Below are positions 34,521 to 43,393 of a stretch of DNA of 64,000 nt, piece by piece. The notes beneath the pieces were generated by a model that searched no databases, had not been told where the DNA came from, and was given only the letters and a program-made list of their open reading frames with translations. This DNA comes from Elusimicrobiota bacterium (lineage in GTDB: Bacteria; Elusimicrobiota; Elusimicrobia; FEN-1173): contig JADKIY010000002.1 of NCBI GenBank assembly GCA_016722575.1, positions 620,001 to 684,000 of the forward strand, written 5' to 3'. How positions within the stretch are numbered: position 1 is the stretch's first letter; each line of letters opens with the position of its first letter. Position numbers and translations under genes: made by a program.

Positions 34521-35467
34521 GACGGATTCCCGTTCTCGGCCCAAAACCGGTGGCCCGTGTGGTGGACGAAGACGTCTTCCAAGGTGGGTTTACCGACGGA
34601 AGCGGCGGCGACCAGATCGGGGAAGGCGACGACGATTTGGGGGATCAATTCGTGGGCCCGGTCCCGCTCAAAGCGAACGGACCCGTCTTGAACCACCGCG
34701 TCGACCCCGAAGCGCTCTTTGAGGCCGGCCGCCAAAAGGTCCGGCGAGACCGTGGTCACCCAGACCACGTCCCCCTGAATCGCCTCTTTCAACACCGCGG
34801 GGGTCCCCAGGGCGGCGATCCGCCCGCGGTCCAAAATGATTAGGCGGTCGCACCGCTCGGCCTCTTCCATGAGGTGGGTGGTGACCAGGACCGTCACGCC
34901 GTCTTTCTTCAAACTTTTCAGATAGGTCCAAACGTCCCGTCGGGCCCCCGGGTCCAAGCCCGTGGTCGGTTCGTCCATCAGGAGAAGGGCGGGGCGGTGC
35001 AATAGGCTTTTGGCGATCTCGGCCCGGCGCTGGAGGCCGCCCGACAAACGCTCGACCAAGTCCCCCGCCCGGTCGGCCAAACCCAAATGGCCCAACATTT
35101 CGGTCGACCGTTCCGCCAGTTCGGCGCCGTGCAGGCCGTAAAGGCGGCCCTGGTGGCGGAGATTTTCCATCACGGTTAATTTTTTGTCCAGGCTGGGCGA
35201 TTGAAAAACGACGCCCATTTTCTGACGTGCGGCGTCGGGCGCGGCCGTCACGTCGGTGTCGAACAACCGGGCGCCGCCCCCGGTGGGCCGGAGGGCCGTG
35301 GACAGAATGCGGAAGAGGGTGGTTTTTCCCCCGCCGTTGGGACCCAAAACGCCGAAGAGTTCTCCCGGGGCCACGTCGAAATCGATGCCCTGGAGGGCCA
35401 CCCGCGCGGGGCCCCCGGGGTTTTTGTATTCGTGGCGGAGGCCTTTGACCTGGACGGCCGGAATCAC
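34517..35467 (-). CDS. ABC-2 type transporter ATP-binding protein
   Basis: 316 residues. Walker A GPNGGGKTTL, Q-loop VVFQSPSLDKKLTVMENL, signature LSGGLQRRAEIAKSLL and Walker B LLLMDEPTTGLDP are present, with a C-terminal DrrA/CcmA-like extension (about 220-316). GTG start overlaps the stop of the heme A/O synthase fusion. Energises the adjacent permease. Confidence 0.93.
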   Translation of the reverse strand: MIPAVQVKGLRHEYKNPGGPARVALQGIDFDVAPGELFGVLGPNGGGKTTLFRILSTALRPTGGGARLFDTDVTAAPDAARQKMGVVFQSPSLDKKLTVMENLRHQGRLYGLHGAELAERSTEMLGHLGLADRAGDLVERLSGGLQRRAEIAKSLLHRPALLLMDEPTTGLDPGARRDVWTYLKSLKKDGVTVLVTTHLMEEAERCDRLIILDRGRIAALGTPAVLKEAIQGDVVWVTTVSPDLLAAGLKERFGVDAVVQDGSVRFERDRAHELIPQIVVAFPDLVAAASVGKPTLEDVFVHHTGHRFWAENGNPS

Positions 35468-37212
35468 AAAGCCCCCCGACGGTCCAGAACCAAAATCAAC
35501 AGGAGCGCCGGCAGGTAAAGCACCGAGGCCAGGAACACCCGCCGGGCCCGAACGTCCGAATGCTCGCGGAAGAAAACGAAGGACAATCCGAGGAGCCCCA
35601 GGCCCATCACGAAGGCCGCGCCGAAATAAATCGTCCCGGCCAATCCCAGGAAGGTGGGCAACAGGCTGACGCTCGTGAGCGCCAGCGTCGTCACCACCAT
35701 GTGGCGGGCCGTGGTCTCCCCATCGGGTTCGACCGCGGGGAGCATGGCCAGGCCGGCCCGGGCGTAATCGGCCCGGTAAAGCCAGGCCAGGGAAAAAAAG
35801 TGGGGGTATTGCCAGAAAAACAAAATGGCGAAGAGGACCCAGGCCCCGGGATTCAAGCGACCGGCGGCCGCGGACCAACCGATGACCGGCGGGAGGGCGC
35901 CGGCCACCGCCCCGAACAGGGTGTTCAAAGCGGAGATCTTTTTAAGCGGGGTGTATACGTAGAGATACACGCACAACGTCAATCCGGCGATGACCGCGGT
36001 GAGGGAATTGACCGCGGCCGAAAAATAAAGGACTCCCGCCACCGCCAGAAGGGCCCCCAGAAAAAGGGCCTCCCCGGGGTTTAAGCGCCGAGCGGGCAGG
36101 GGCCGGTTTTCGGTTCGATGCATTCGGGCGTCCACGTCGCGCTCCAGAAGCATGTTCAAGGCGCAGGCCCCGCCGGAGACGAGCAGGGTGCCCACCACCG
36201 TGTGAAAAAGCCGCGCCGGCCCGACGCGTCCGCCGGACCCCAGAAAAAACCCCGCCAAGGCCGTGACCGCGGCCATCGCGCTGATGCCCGGCTTGGTCAA
36301 CGTCACGTAATCGCGAAATCGTCCCAGGGCCACGGGGCGGCCCCGCCAGGACAACAGCGTCAAGGCCGCCGAAAGACCCAACAGGAGCGCCCCCGTCATG
36401 ACGTGGCTTGTGGCCAGCACCACGGGGCGTACCGGGCTCGCGATCCATTGGGGGACCAGAAGCGACAAAAGGGTCGCCGTTCCCAAAACCACTTGAACGA
36501 CATACGCCAGGGCCAGAACCGAGGCCAGTCGCCAGAGGCGCGGGTCGGTCCCGTCCCCCAGGGAAAGACGGCGAAACACCCACCCCATCCCCAGAAGAAT
36601 CAATACCGCGTTGGCGATGTGAAGCCCCGCGGCGTGCCCCGTGTGCCGGACGACCGCCCCCAGGATCAATTGGGCATACAACGTCAGAAATAAAAGGAGG
36701 GCGACATGGGGCAGGGCCACGTTCGCCGGGTCGCCGTCCACCGACGGGGACCGTTCGCGCCAAGCCCGGGACGTCCAAACCACCAGGGCCACGGACAGGC
36801 CGAAAAAGGTTTGCGCCAGGCAGGCGTGGGTGATGGACACGGCCTTGGGAAGGCGAAGAAGAACCGTGAGTCCGCCGAAGAGACCTTGAAGAACGACCAA
36901 GCCCAGAGCCGCGTTGGCGGCGCGGCGAACCCAGGCCCGGGGCTCTTTTTTCCAAAACACGAGGTTCAAGGCGATGGTCAAAAGGCCGACGGAGGCGGCG
37001 GCCAGCCGGTGCCCGTGCTCAAAAAGGATCCCGCCGATCATGGGGGGCATGAAGCGGCCGTAGGACAGCGGCCAATCGGGCACCGTCAATCCCGAATGGG
37101 TGCTGGTGACCAGCCCCCCGATGAACACCAACAGCAGGGTGGCGGCGGCCAGGGCCCAGGCGAAGCGGTGGGGCCAAGGGCTCGGAACGGCGGGCGGTTC
37201 GGACATCGACAT
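35464..37212 (-). CDS. Heme A synthase (CtaA/COX15)-heme O synthase (CtaB/COX10) fusion
   Basis: 582 residues. Residues ~1-285 are CtaA-like: LTVPDWPLSYGRFMPP, FEHGHRLAAASVG, SITHACLAQTFFG and HTGHAAGLHIANA, with heme-ligand His and about eight helices. Residues ~290-582 are CtaB-like: prenyltransferase motif NMLLERDVDARMHRT followed by NRPLPARRL, and YVYTPLKKISALNT with PPVIGW. The single chain would farnesylate heme B to heme O and oxidise it to heme A for the oxidase encoded just upstream. No frameshift is seen at the join. The fused order is CtaA then CtaB. Confidence 0.93.
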   Translation of the reverse strand: MSMSEPPAVPSPWPHRFAWALAAATLLLVFIGGLVTSTHSGLTVPDWPLSYGRFMPPMIGGILFEHGHRLAAASVGLLTIALNLVFWKKEPRAWVRRAANAALGLVVLQGLFGGLTVLLRLPKAVSITHACLAQTFFGLSVALVVWTSRAWRERSPSVDGDPANVALPHVALLLFLTLYAQLILGAVVRHTGHAAGLHIANAVLILLGMGWVFRRLSLGDGTDPRLWRLASVLALAYVVQVVLGTATLLSLLVPQWIASPVRPVVLATSHVMTGALLLGLSAALTLLSWRGRPVALGRFRDYVTLTKPGISAMAAVTALAGFFLGSGGRVGPARLFHTVVGTLLVSGGACALNMLLERDVDARMHRTENRPLPARRLNPGEALFLGALLAVAGVLYFSAAVNSLTAVIAGLTLCVYLYVYTPLKKISALNTLFGAVAGALPPVIGWSAAAGRLNPGAWVLFAILFFWQYPHFFSLAWLYRADYARAGLAMLPAVEPDGETTARHMVVTTLALTSVSLLPTFLGLAGTIYFGAAFVMGLGLLGLSFVFFREHSDVRARRVFLASVLYLPALLLILVLDRRGAL

Positions 37213-37235
37213 GAACGAGAATCCCCTCCGGGGAT

Positions 37236-37457
37236 TTATTGAGGCAGGGAGTGCGTGGGGCGCTGGCCTTTGCGGATATGATACACCACCAGGCCCACCA
37301 GCGAACCCATTAAAAGAAACGGAAGGACCAACAAAAGGAGAATGGCCCAGAAAAAACCCCGGTTGAGCGACGACCCGGGCGCCCCGAAACAGACCGCGCA
37401 GGCCCGGGCGTTCACGGCGATCATCGAAACCAACGCCGCCGCCGGGAGTTTTTTCAC
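37236..37457 (-). CDS. Small CxxC membrane protein of the cox cluster
   Basis: 73 residues from a GTG overlapping coxIV. A short N-terminal hydrophobic stretch (possibly a signal) precedes ACAVCFGAPGSSLNRGF, then one strong membrane helix (about 34-58) and a basic tail. The CAVCFG motif recurs in small proteins of oxidase clusters as I remember them; copper or heme handling is a guess. It lies between the heme A/O synthase fusion and oxidase subunit IV. Confidence 0.7.
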   Translation of the reverse strand: MKKLPAAALVSMIAVNARACAVCFGAPGSSLNRGFFWAILLLLVLPFLLMGSLVGLVVYHIRKGQRPTHSLPQ

Positions 37458-37738
37458 GGCCGGGCGACGCCGATGTCCGGGAGAACCGCCAGCACCAAAA
37501 CCGCCACCAGGAACAACCCCGTGAACAACAGGGCCCGAATCGTCTTTCCTTCCCATTTCAGGTGCATGAACACGCTGGCGATCAGGGTGCATTTGGTGAG
37601 AGCGATCAAGGCGGCCAGGGGGATGGCCACCCGGTGCGACAAATGGAGGTAGCTGAGAAAAACGGTGACGCCCGTCAAAATCGCCAGACCGCCGAACACC
37701 GCGGCGTAAAGGGGAACCGGGGATTTTTGGTTGTCCAT
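37454..37738 (-). CDS. Cytochrome c oxidase subunit IV family protein
   Basis: 94 residues with three membrane helices. VAIPLAALIALTKCTLIASVFMHLKWEG matches the prokaryotic subunit IV (CoxD/CyoD-like) family: Lys/Thr in helix 2 and FMHL. ATG 37738 is chosen over an upstream in-frame start because the latter overlaps coxIII. A small structural subunit. Confidence 0.88.
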   Translation of the reverse strand: MDNQKSPVPLYAAVFGGLAILTGVTVFLSYLHLSHRVAIPLAALIALTKCTLIASVFMHLKWEGKTIRALLFTGLFLVAVLVLAVLPDIGVARP

Positions 37739-37740
37739 CG

Positions 37741-38328
37741 TCAGACCAGGTAGAACATCGGAAAAAGGATCACCCACACCAAATCCACAAAATGCCAGTA
37801 AAGGCCCGCGTATTCCACGCGCTCGTGGTGTTGGGCGTTGTAGCGGCCGCGAAGGCCGTTGCGGAGGATGTAGCCGTTGAACACCAGGCCGCCGATGATG
37901 TGGAGAGCGTGGAGTCCGGTCAGCGTGAAATAGAAGGAACCGAAGAGACCGGAGGAGATCGTGAGGCCTTCGGAAATCTTGTGGTGGTATTCAAACATTT
38001 TAACGCACAGGAACAGGACCCCCAGACCCAGGGTGGATATCATGTTCCGGGCGAAGGACCGCCGGTCGTCCCGTTGAATGGCGGCCAGGGCCAGCACCAT
38101 GGTGAAGCTGGAAAGGATGAGGAGGAAGGTGTTCATCGTGGCCAGGGGCCGTCCCAGGATTTCTTCGGACGGCACGCCGAAGTCGGGGCTGCCCATGCGA
38201 AGAACAATGTAGGCGCTGATGAAGGCGCCGAAGAGCATGATTTCCGAGGACAAAAACACCCACATCCCCAGCTTGCCCGAGGGGATGGGCGTCGACGGCG
38301 GAAAGGCGGGCGCGGCGGATTCGGACAT
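37741..38328 (-). CDS. coxC: Cytochrome c oxidase subunit III
   Basis: 195 residues with five helices. GKLGMWVFLSSEIMLFGAFISAY and the C-terminal TGLHALHIIGGLVFNG and YWHFVDLVWVILFPMFYL are classical subunit III signatures. The ATG overlaps the coxA stop by one base. Five helices indicate the short bacterial form. Confidence 0.95.
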   Translation of the reverse strand: MSESAAPAFPPSTPIPSGKLGMWVFLSSEIMLFGAFISAYIVLRMGSPDFGVPSEEILGRPLATMNTFLLILSSFTMVLALAAIQRDDRRSFARNMISTLGLGVLFLCVKMFEYHHKISEGLTISSGLFGSFYFTLTGLHALHIIGGLVFNGYILRNGLRGRYNAQHHERVEYAGLYWHFVDLVWVILFPMFYLV

Positions 38329-40043
38329 CAGTTTTTCTCCCATTGGGGCCAGAAATCCTTGGGGCGACCCGGAACGCTGTATTCGTAGGGCGCCCGATGG
38401 GCGGCCGGGACGGAGGTGAAATTGCCGTGGGGCGGCGGCGACGGGCAGGCCCATTCCAGGGTCGTCGCGTCCCAGGGGTTTTCCCGGGCGACGGCGCCCT
38501 TCGTCATGGATTTAAAGAAGTTGTAGAGGAAGGGGAATTGAAACAACAACAGCAGGATCGCCGACGCCAGTTGGTAGGGGCTCAAGAACTGGGTGGTCAG
38601 GTTGTGGGATTGAACCGTCGGATCGTAAAGCCGTCGCTGCATGCCCGCCAAGCCCTGGATGAACATCGGCATAAAGATGCCGTTCATGCCGACCAGGGTT
38701 CCCCAAAAATGGATTTTGCCCAAGCGATCGTCCATGAAACGGCCGAACATCTTCGGGAACCAATGATAAACCCCGGCCATCAGGGCGATGATCGTTCCGG
38801 TGACCACCACGTAGTGAAAATGGCCGATCACGTAATAGGTGTCGTGCAAATAAATGTCGGTCGGCAGAAAACCCAGGGGCAGGCCCGTGAGGCCCCCGAT
38901 GCCGAACATCGGAAGGAAAGCCAGGGCGAAGAGCATGGGCACCGTGAAACGGATCTTCCCGCCCCAGAGGCTAAAGAGCAGGCAGCTCAGGATGGCCACC
39001 GAGGGAATGGAAATCACCATGGTGGTGGTCATGAAGAACATGCTCAGGGACGTTTTCATGCCGCTCACGAACATGTGGTGGGCCCAGACGAGAAAAGAGA
39101 ACACGCCGACGAAAACCATGGAACCGACCATCGTCGTATAGCCGAAAAGCGGTTTGCGGGTGTTGGCGGCGATGATTTCGGAGACGATGCCCATGGCCGG
39201 AAGCACCAGGACGTACACCTCGGGGTGGGCCAGAAACCAAAAGAGGTGCTGCCACAGGAGCGGACTGCCGCCGCCCGCCCGCTCCAGCATTTTGCCGCCG
39301 ACCACCAGACCCATGGGAATGTAGAAACTCGTGCCCGCCACCCGGTCCAGGAGTTGGAGAATGGCCCCCGATTGAAGCACCGGGAACGCGAACAAAAGAA
39401 GGACGGCCGTAATGAGCTGGGCCCAGACGAACAGCGGCAGGCGCCTCCAGGTGAGGCCCGGCGCCCGCAGGTTGACCGTGGTGACGATAAAATTGATGGA
39501 CCCCAACAGGGAGGACGTGATCAGAAAGGTCATGCCGAGCAGCCACACGGTCTGCCCCGGGTTGACGACCGAAAGCGGCGGGTAGGAGGTCCAGCCCGAC
39601 TGGGCGGGACCGCCCGGAAGGACGAAGCTCAGGAGCATCACGACGCCGCCCAAGGCGTAGACCCAATAACTGCTCATGTTGAGCCGGGGAAAGGCCATGT
39701 CGGGGGCCCCGATCTGGAGGGGCAGGAAGTAGTTGCCAAAGAATCCGACGCCCAGGGGGACCACCCCCAGAAAGATCATGATGGTCCCGTGCATGGCGCC
39801 CAATTGGTTGTAGAGGGCGGGCAACATGACGCCGCCCGGGGCGATGGCGTCGGGCAGGAGGCCGCCGATCAAAGGAAGGGGGCGGCCCGGAAACGCCAAT
39901 TGCCAGCGCATCAGAAGGATGAAGGCGAAGCCCAGGAGAAGGAACGCCATGGACGTGAAAAGGTATTGCAACCCGATCACCTTGTGATCCAGGCTGAAAA
40001 CGTACGTCCGCCAAAAGCTTTTTTGCCGATGTTCGTCGTTCAT
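38328..40043 (-). CDS. coxA: Cytochrome c oxidase subunit I (aa3-type heme-copper oxidase)
   Basis: 571 residues, twelve or more helices. FWFLAHPEVYVLVLP carries the CuB His, the D-channel Glu and the Tyr cross-link (A1-type signature). WAHHMFVSGM gives the two other CuB His, and YYVIGHFHYVVVTG has the heme ligands. MHGTIMIFLGVVP is the N-terminal heme a region. Catalyses oxygen reduction and proton pumping. With the heme A synthase in the operon, the oxidase is probably aa3. 7 bases downstream of coxB. Confidence 0.97.
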   Translation of the reverse strand: MNDEHRQKSFWRTYVFSLDHKVIGLQYLFTSMAFLLLGFAFILLMRWQLAFPGRPLPLIGGLLPDAIAPGGVMLPALYNQLGAMHGTIMIFLGVVPLGVGFFGNYFLPLQIGAPDMAFPRLNMSSYWVYALGGVVMLLSFVLPGGPAQSGWTSYPPLSVVNPGQTVWLLGMTFLITSSLLGSINFIVTTVNLRAPGLTWRRLPLFVWAQLITAVLLLFAFPVLQSGAILQLLDRVAGTSFYIPMGLVVGGKMLERAGGGSPLLWQHLFWFLAHPEVYVLVLPAMGIVSEIIAANTRKPLFGYTTMVGSMVFVGVFSFLVWAHHMFVSGMKTSLSMFFMTTTMVISIPSVAILSCLLFSLWGGKIRFTVPMLFALAFLPMFGIGGLTGLPLGFLPTDIYLHDTYYVIGHFHYVVVTGTIIALMAGVYHWFPKMFGRFMDDRLGKIHFWGTLVGMNGIFMPMFIQGLAGMQRRLYDPTVQSHNLTTQFLSPYQLASAILLLLFQFPFLYNFFKSMTKGAVARENPWDATTLEWACPSPPPHGNFTSVPAAHRAPYEYSVPGRPKDFWPQWEKN

Positions 40044-40050
40044 AGGGGGC

Positions 40051-40851
40051 TTACTCCGACCAGTCGCCGGCGGCGACCACTTTGGGTTTCGCGGTGGCTT
40101 TGGCCTGGGAAACGCCGGCCCACCACTGGGCGTAATCTTCCGGGGTCTGCACCACGATCTCGCCCCGCATCACGTAATGGCCCGCGCCGCAAAGTTGGGC
40201 GCAGCCGATTTCAAAGCGGCCGACCCGGTTGGGTTCGAACCACAAGGGAATTTTCATGCCGGGCACGACGTCCTGCTTCACCCGGAATTCCGGAACGAAA
40301 AAGCTGTGGATCACGTCTTTGGACGTCATCTGGAGGATCGTCGGCTTGCCCAGGGGCACGTGGAGCTCGTTGTAAAGCACCAAGTCGTCGTCGGCCGCCG
40401 GGTCCGTGTCGTCCAGGCCCAGGGGGTTGGACACCGTCACCCGCGCGGGGTCCCGTCGGCCCAATTTTCCGTCGGGCCCGGGGTAATGAAACCCCCAGGA
40501 AAACTGCTCGGCGGACAAGCCCACCACGTTGGAGGCGGCTTCCGCGGGAAAATCCTGTTTAATGTGGGACCAAATCGGAAGACCGAAGACGAAGATCAGC
40601 CACAATTCGAACACGAGGACCAAGGCGTCGGGGACGAAGGAGGACGCGTGGCCCTTCCACCCCTGGTAGGACGCCCGGGCCACCTTCTTTTGCTGAAACC
40701 GCCAAAGACAATAGACGAAAAAGGCCAGCCAAAGGAGGAAGATCGCGATCATGCCCACGTGAAGAACGGTGAGCGAGGTGTCGACCCGCCCCGCGTAGGT
40801 CGAGGCCGCCACCGGCAAACCCACCCGGTAATTGCGAAGCAGTTCGTCCAT
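40051..40851 (-). CDS. coxB: Cytochrome c oxidase subunit II
   Basis: 266 residues. Two N-terminal helices (about 30-50 and 74-95) and a periplasmic cupredoxin domain with VIHSFFVPEFRVKQDVVPG and CAQLCGAGHYVM supply all CuA ligands (His, Cys, Cys, His, Met). EQFSWGFHYPG is the usual electron-entry Trp region. It receives electrons from cytochrome c, probably the dihaem lipoprotein next to it. Ends DWSE, as does that cytochrome. Confidence 0.95.
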   Translation of the reverse strand: MDELLRNYRVGLPVAASTYAGRVDTSLTVLHVGMIAIFLLWLAFFVYCLWRFQQKKVARASYQGWKGHASSFVPDALVLVFELWLIFVFGLPIWSHIKQDFPAEAASNVVGLSAEQFSWGFHYPGPDGKLGRRDPARVTVSNPLGLDDTDPAADDDLVLYNELHVPLGKPTILQMTSKDVIHSFFVPEFRVKQDVVPGMKIPLWFEPNRVGRFEIGCAQLCGAGHYVMRGEIVVQTPEDYAQWWAGVSQAKATAKPKVVAAGDWSE

Positions 40852-40871
40852 GGACGGGGAGGGCCGGAGCG

Positions 40872-41561
40872 CTACTCGCTCCAGTCGTCCTTTGCGGCGG
40901 TCGCGGGCCGAAGGGAGAAAACGTATTCCACCAAATCGTTGATCTCGTCGTCGGTCAAATACTGGCCCCAGGGCGGCATCCGGATCATCGGAGGCGGCAG
41001 GGAAGCGTCGGCGGGCAGCGACACCCGGCCCTTGTGGAGCAAGGCGCGCAATTCATCCTTGGAATACCCGTCGGCCGCGTAGGTGAGGGTCAAAATCTTC
41101 CCCCCCACGACGTTGTTGTTGGGGTACCCGCCCTGGCCGCGTTCGCCGTGACAGCCCACGCACCCGACGCGCGTGAAGAGCATCTCCCCCCGCTTGAGCG
41201 GTTCGGCCTTGACGGCCGGGGCGTCCCAGGGGGGCTTGGCCCGGTAAATTTCCCCTTTGAGCGACGTCAGGTAGGCCACCAGATCTTCCCGAACATTTTC
41301 CTTCAGTTTAAAGTTCGGCATGGCCGTCCCCGGCTTCCAAGCGGCGGGGTTGGTGAGCCAGAGGCGGATCCATTCGGGCGTTTTCCGGAAACCCACGGTG
41401 GTCAGATCGGGCCCGGCTTGCCCGCCGCCTTTGTCCCCGACACGGTGGCAGGTGATGCATCCCAGACCGACGAAATAAGACCGTCCGCGGGCCACGGGGT
41501 CTTTGGAACCCGCGCAACCCGCCAAAATCACCAAAAACAGGAGTCCGCTGAATCGTGACAT
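40872..41561 (-). CDS. Dihaem cytochrome c lipoprotein
   Basis: 229 residues. A lipobox (LAGC, Cys16) and two haem motifs, CITCH (about 35-39) and CVGCH (about 135-139), each with its own cytochrome c domain and a distal Met (AMPNF; IRMPPW). It is the first gene of the cox operon, upstream of coxB, and is a good candidate to donate electrons to CuA. The promoter at 41573-41601 leaves almost no leader. Confidence 0.93.
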   Translation of the reverse strand: MSRFSGLLFLVILAGCAGSKDPVARGRSYFVGLGCITCHRVGDKGGGQAGPDLTTVGFRKTPEWIRLWLTNPAAWKPGTAMPNFKLKENVREDLVAYLTSLKGEIYRAKPPWDAPAVKAEPLKRGEMLFTRVGCVGCHGERGQGGYPNNNVVGGKILTLTYAADGYSKDELRALLHKGRVSLPADASLPPPMIRMPPWGQYLTDDEINDLVEYVFSLRPATAAKDDWSE

Positions 41562-41572
41562 TTGAAGGGGGG

Positions 41573-41601
41573 ATTCTATAATCTCCCAACCCCCCCGGCA
41601 A
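41573..41601 (-). promoter_or_regulatory. Promoter of the cox operon
   Basis: Minus-strand TTGCCG (41596-41601), 17-base spacer, TAGAAT (41573-41578), 11 bases before the ATG at 41561. No Shine-Dalgarno fits between. Divergent to the promoter at 41608. Confidence 0.6.
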
Positions 41602-41607
41602 GAGGCC

Positions 41608-41636
41608 TTGAAAAAATCGGATTCATCTGCTATGTT
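41608..41636 (+). promoter_or_regulatory. Promoter of the barrel-vWA operon
   Basis: TTGAAA (41608-41613), 17-base spacer, TATGTT (41631-41636), 9 bases before the ATG at 41646. Predicted leaderless or 2-3 base leader. Confidence 0.65.
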
Positions 41637-41645
41637 GGTTTTACG

Positions 41646-42368
41646 ATGACCTCAAGAGAATCCTTCGCCGCTGGCCTTCGCCGGACCCGTCGCCTCGCCG
41701 CGGCCGCGCCGGGCGTGGCCGTGTTGCTGGCGCTTGTGACCCTCGTCGCCGTTCCGGCCCGCGCCGAATTGGACGACAACGTCGATTACATGAACGATTG
41801 GGCCGAGCGGGACCGGGGCTCGGGGTGGAATTTTTCCCCCGCGCTCAACGGCGGATCCACTTCGTTGCTCCACGGGTATAAAGGGTATAAGAACCTGGGC
41901 AACGTCGGTTTGGACCTCTACATGCGCCCTCCGGAACCCCAATTTCCCCGCTGGTACAACCACATGATCTTCCGGCTCTCCGCCGACTACTTCCCCCTCC
42001 AAGTCCCTTCGCAAGTGGTGGGAATCACCGAAGACCTCTATTCATTGAACGGCACCGCCCTTTGGCGGTTTTCCAACTTTGGCCAATCCGAACACAACCA
42101 ATGGATTCCCTATTTGGGCGCGGGGGTGGGCGTTTACCTCGACTCCGTGACGGTGGACACGCTGGCCACCGGCAAGGTGAAGACCACCGAACAATATCTG
42201 GGAGTGACCGGGTCGGCCGGCGTGATGCTGCCGGCCATCGGACCCATCCGCTTGGTTCCCGAAATTCGCTATCACACCTTTCGCCAAGCCGGCAACTATT
42301 GGGCTTCGCACCTGACCTACCAGGTCGGGGCGGCCATTTGGTTCCCGGCGAAAGTGATCGAACAATGA
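41646..42368 (+). CDS. Outer-membrane beta-barrel-type protein
   Basis: 240 residues. Signal peptide to about residue 40 (ALVTLVAVPARAE). The mature part alternates aromatic and small residues in strand-like pairs: WIPYLGAGVGVYLDSV, GVTGSAGVMLPAIGPIRLVPEIRYHTF, HLTYQVGAAIWFPAK. Resembles OmpW/opacity-type barrels but without a firm family call. Its stop overlaps the vWA lipoprotein start (ATGA), so the two are coupled and may work together at the outer membrane. Confidence 0.75.
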   Translation: MTSRESFAAGLRRTRRLAAAAPGVAVLLALVTLVAVPARAELDDNVDYMNDWAERDRGSGWNFSPALNGGSTSLLHGYKGYKNLGNVGLDLYMRPPEPQFPRWYNHMIFRLSADYFPLQVPSQVVGITEDLYSLNGTALWRFSNFGQSEHNQWIPYLGAGVGVYLDSVTVDTLATGKVKTTEQYLGVTGSAGVMLPAIGPIRLVPEIRYHTFRQAGNYWASHLTYQVGAAIWFPAKVIEQ

Positions 42369-43312
42369 CCCGGTCCCTTTCCCGCCTCTCGGCGTTGGCC
42401 CTGGCGATCCTGGCCGTCGGCGCCTGCAAGAGGAAAGACAACAACCCCCTGGTCGGAACCCCCGGCGGCGGCGTCACCGGCGTCAATTTGGCCGTGCGCG
42501 GCGTGGACAACACCCAATTTCCGGACATCAAGGTCCTCCTTCAACCCAGGACCAGCGGCGGCGCCGCGATCACGGACTTGACGGTCGGTAATTTCCAGAT
42601 CCTCCAGGGCGGCAAAGCGGGGCCGATCCCCGCGGCCTATGGCTCCGCCTCCGGCTATCCCTTTTCCGTCATGCTGGTCATGGACCACAGCGGCAGCATG
42701 GCCATTGACGACGGCACCGGGTCCACCCGGTTGGCTCTGGCCCAACAGGCCGCGGCGGCCTTTTTGAACGCTCTGGGCGCCGACGACCAAGCGGCCTACG
42801 TTGAATTTGATGATTCGGTTAACTTTGTCCAAGGCTTTACCAGCGACAAGAGCGTCGTCATCGCCGCCGTCAACGCCAGCACGCCGGCCGGCGCCACCGC
42901 CTGCTACGATGGCATCGTCAAGGGCGCCGAGGAATTGAGCAAAGGCACCGGTCTCCGGCTCTTGGTCTTTCTGACGGACGGCGACGACAACTCCAGCACC
43001 AACAGCCCCGCCATGGCGCAGGAAAAATTGGCCACGGCGGGAGTGATCGCCTGCGGCATTGTGGTCGGCGGCGACATCGCGGACACGACCGTTTTGGACG
43101 GCATCGCCACCAGCACCGGCGGCCAACTGTTGAGCGGAACCACGGCGTTGGAGCTCCAAACAGCTTTCAACACCATTTTGACGTCGGGGTTGTTCGACGA
43201 CATCTACGCCCTCAGTTTTCGGAGCAAAAACAGCCAAGGGAGCGCCACCTACAGCATTTATATCAACTACGGCTCTTTCACGGATCGGGCCGACTTGGTG
43301 GATTTCCTCTAA
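42365..43312 (+). CDS. von Willebrand factor A domain lipoprotein
   Basis: 315 residues. Lipobox GAC (Cys21). The vWA domain begins about residue 100: FSVMLVMDHSGSM holds the MIDAS DxSxS, with the Thr in TACYDGI and Asp in FLTDGDDNSS completing the metal site. A short N-terminal domain (about 35-95) precedes it. Binds a protein partner through a metal; partner unknown. Followed by a bidirectional terminator. Confidence 0.9.
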   Translation: MTRSLSRLSALALAILAVGACKRKDNNPLVGTPGGGVTGVNLAVRGVDNTQFPDIKVLLQPRTSGGAAITDLTVGNFQILQGGKAGPIPAAYGSASGYPFSVMLVMDHSGSMAIDDGTGSTRLALAQQAAAAFLNALGADDQAAYVEFDDSVNFVQGFTSDKSVVIAAVNASTPAGATACYDGIVKGAEELSKGTGLRLLVFLTDGDDNSSTNSPAMAQEKLATAGVIACGIVVGGDIADTTVLDGIATSTGGQLLSGTTALELQTAFNTILTSGLFDDIYALSFRSKNSQGSATYSIYINYGSFTDRADLVDFL

Positions 43313-43334
43313 ACGCCTTTCCCCCTTTAAACTA

Positions 43335-43370
43335 AAAACCCGTCCCACGAACAGCGTGGGGCGGGTTTTT
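43335..43370. terminator. Bidirectional rho-independent terminator
   Basis: Stem AAAACCCGTCCCAC (43335-43348) with GTGGGGCGGGTTTT (43356-43369), one G-T wobble, 7-base loop. A run of T follows on the plus strand and a run of A precedes it, so it can end the vWA operon (plus) and the fixX operon (minus). Confidence 0.9.
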
Positions 43371-43393
43371 TTATTGAAAGCCGAAAGACGCGG

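Noticed and set aside
38343..40562. 739-codon plus-strand frame opposite coxA/coxB
   Set aside because: Antisense shadow of oxidase subunits with intact metal ligands.
40051..41561. coxB and the dihaem cytochrome both end in Asp-Trp-Ser-Glu
   Set aside because: Four residues only, and the neighbouring sequence differs; coincidence or a tiny duplication, not enough to build on.
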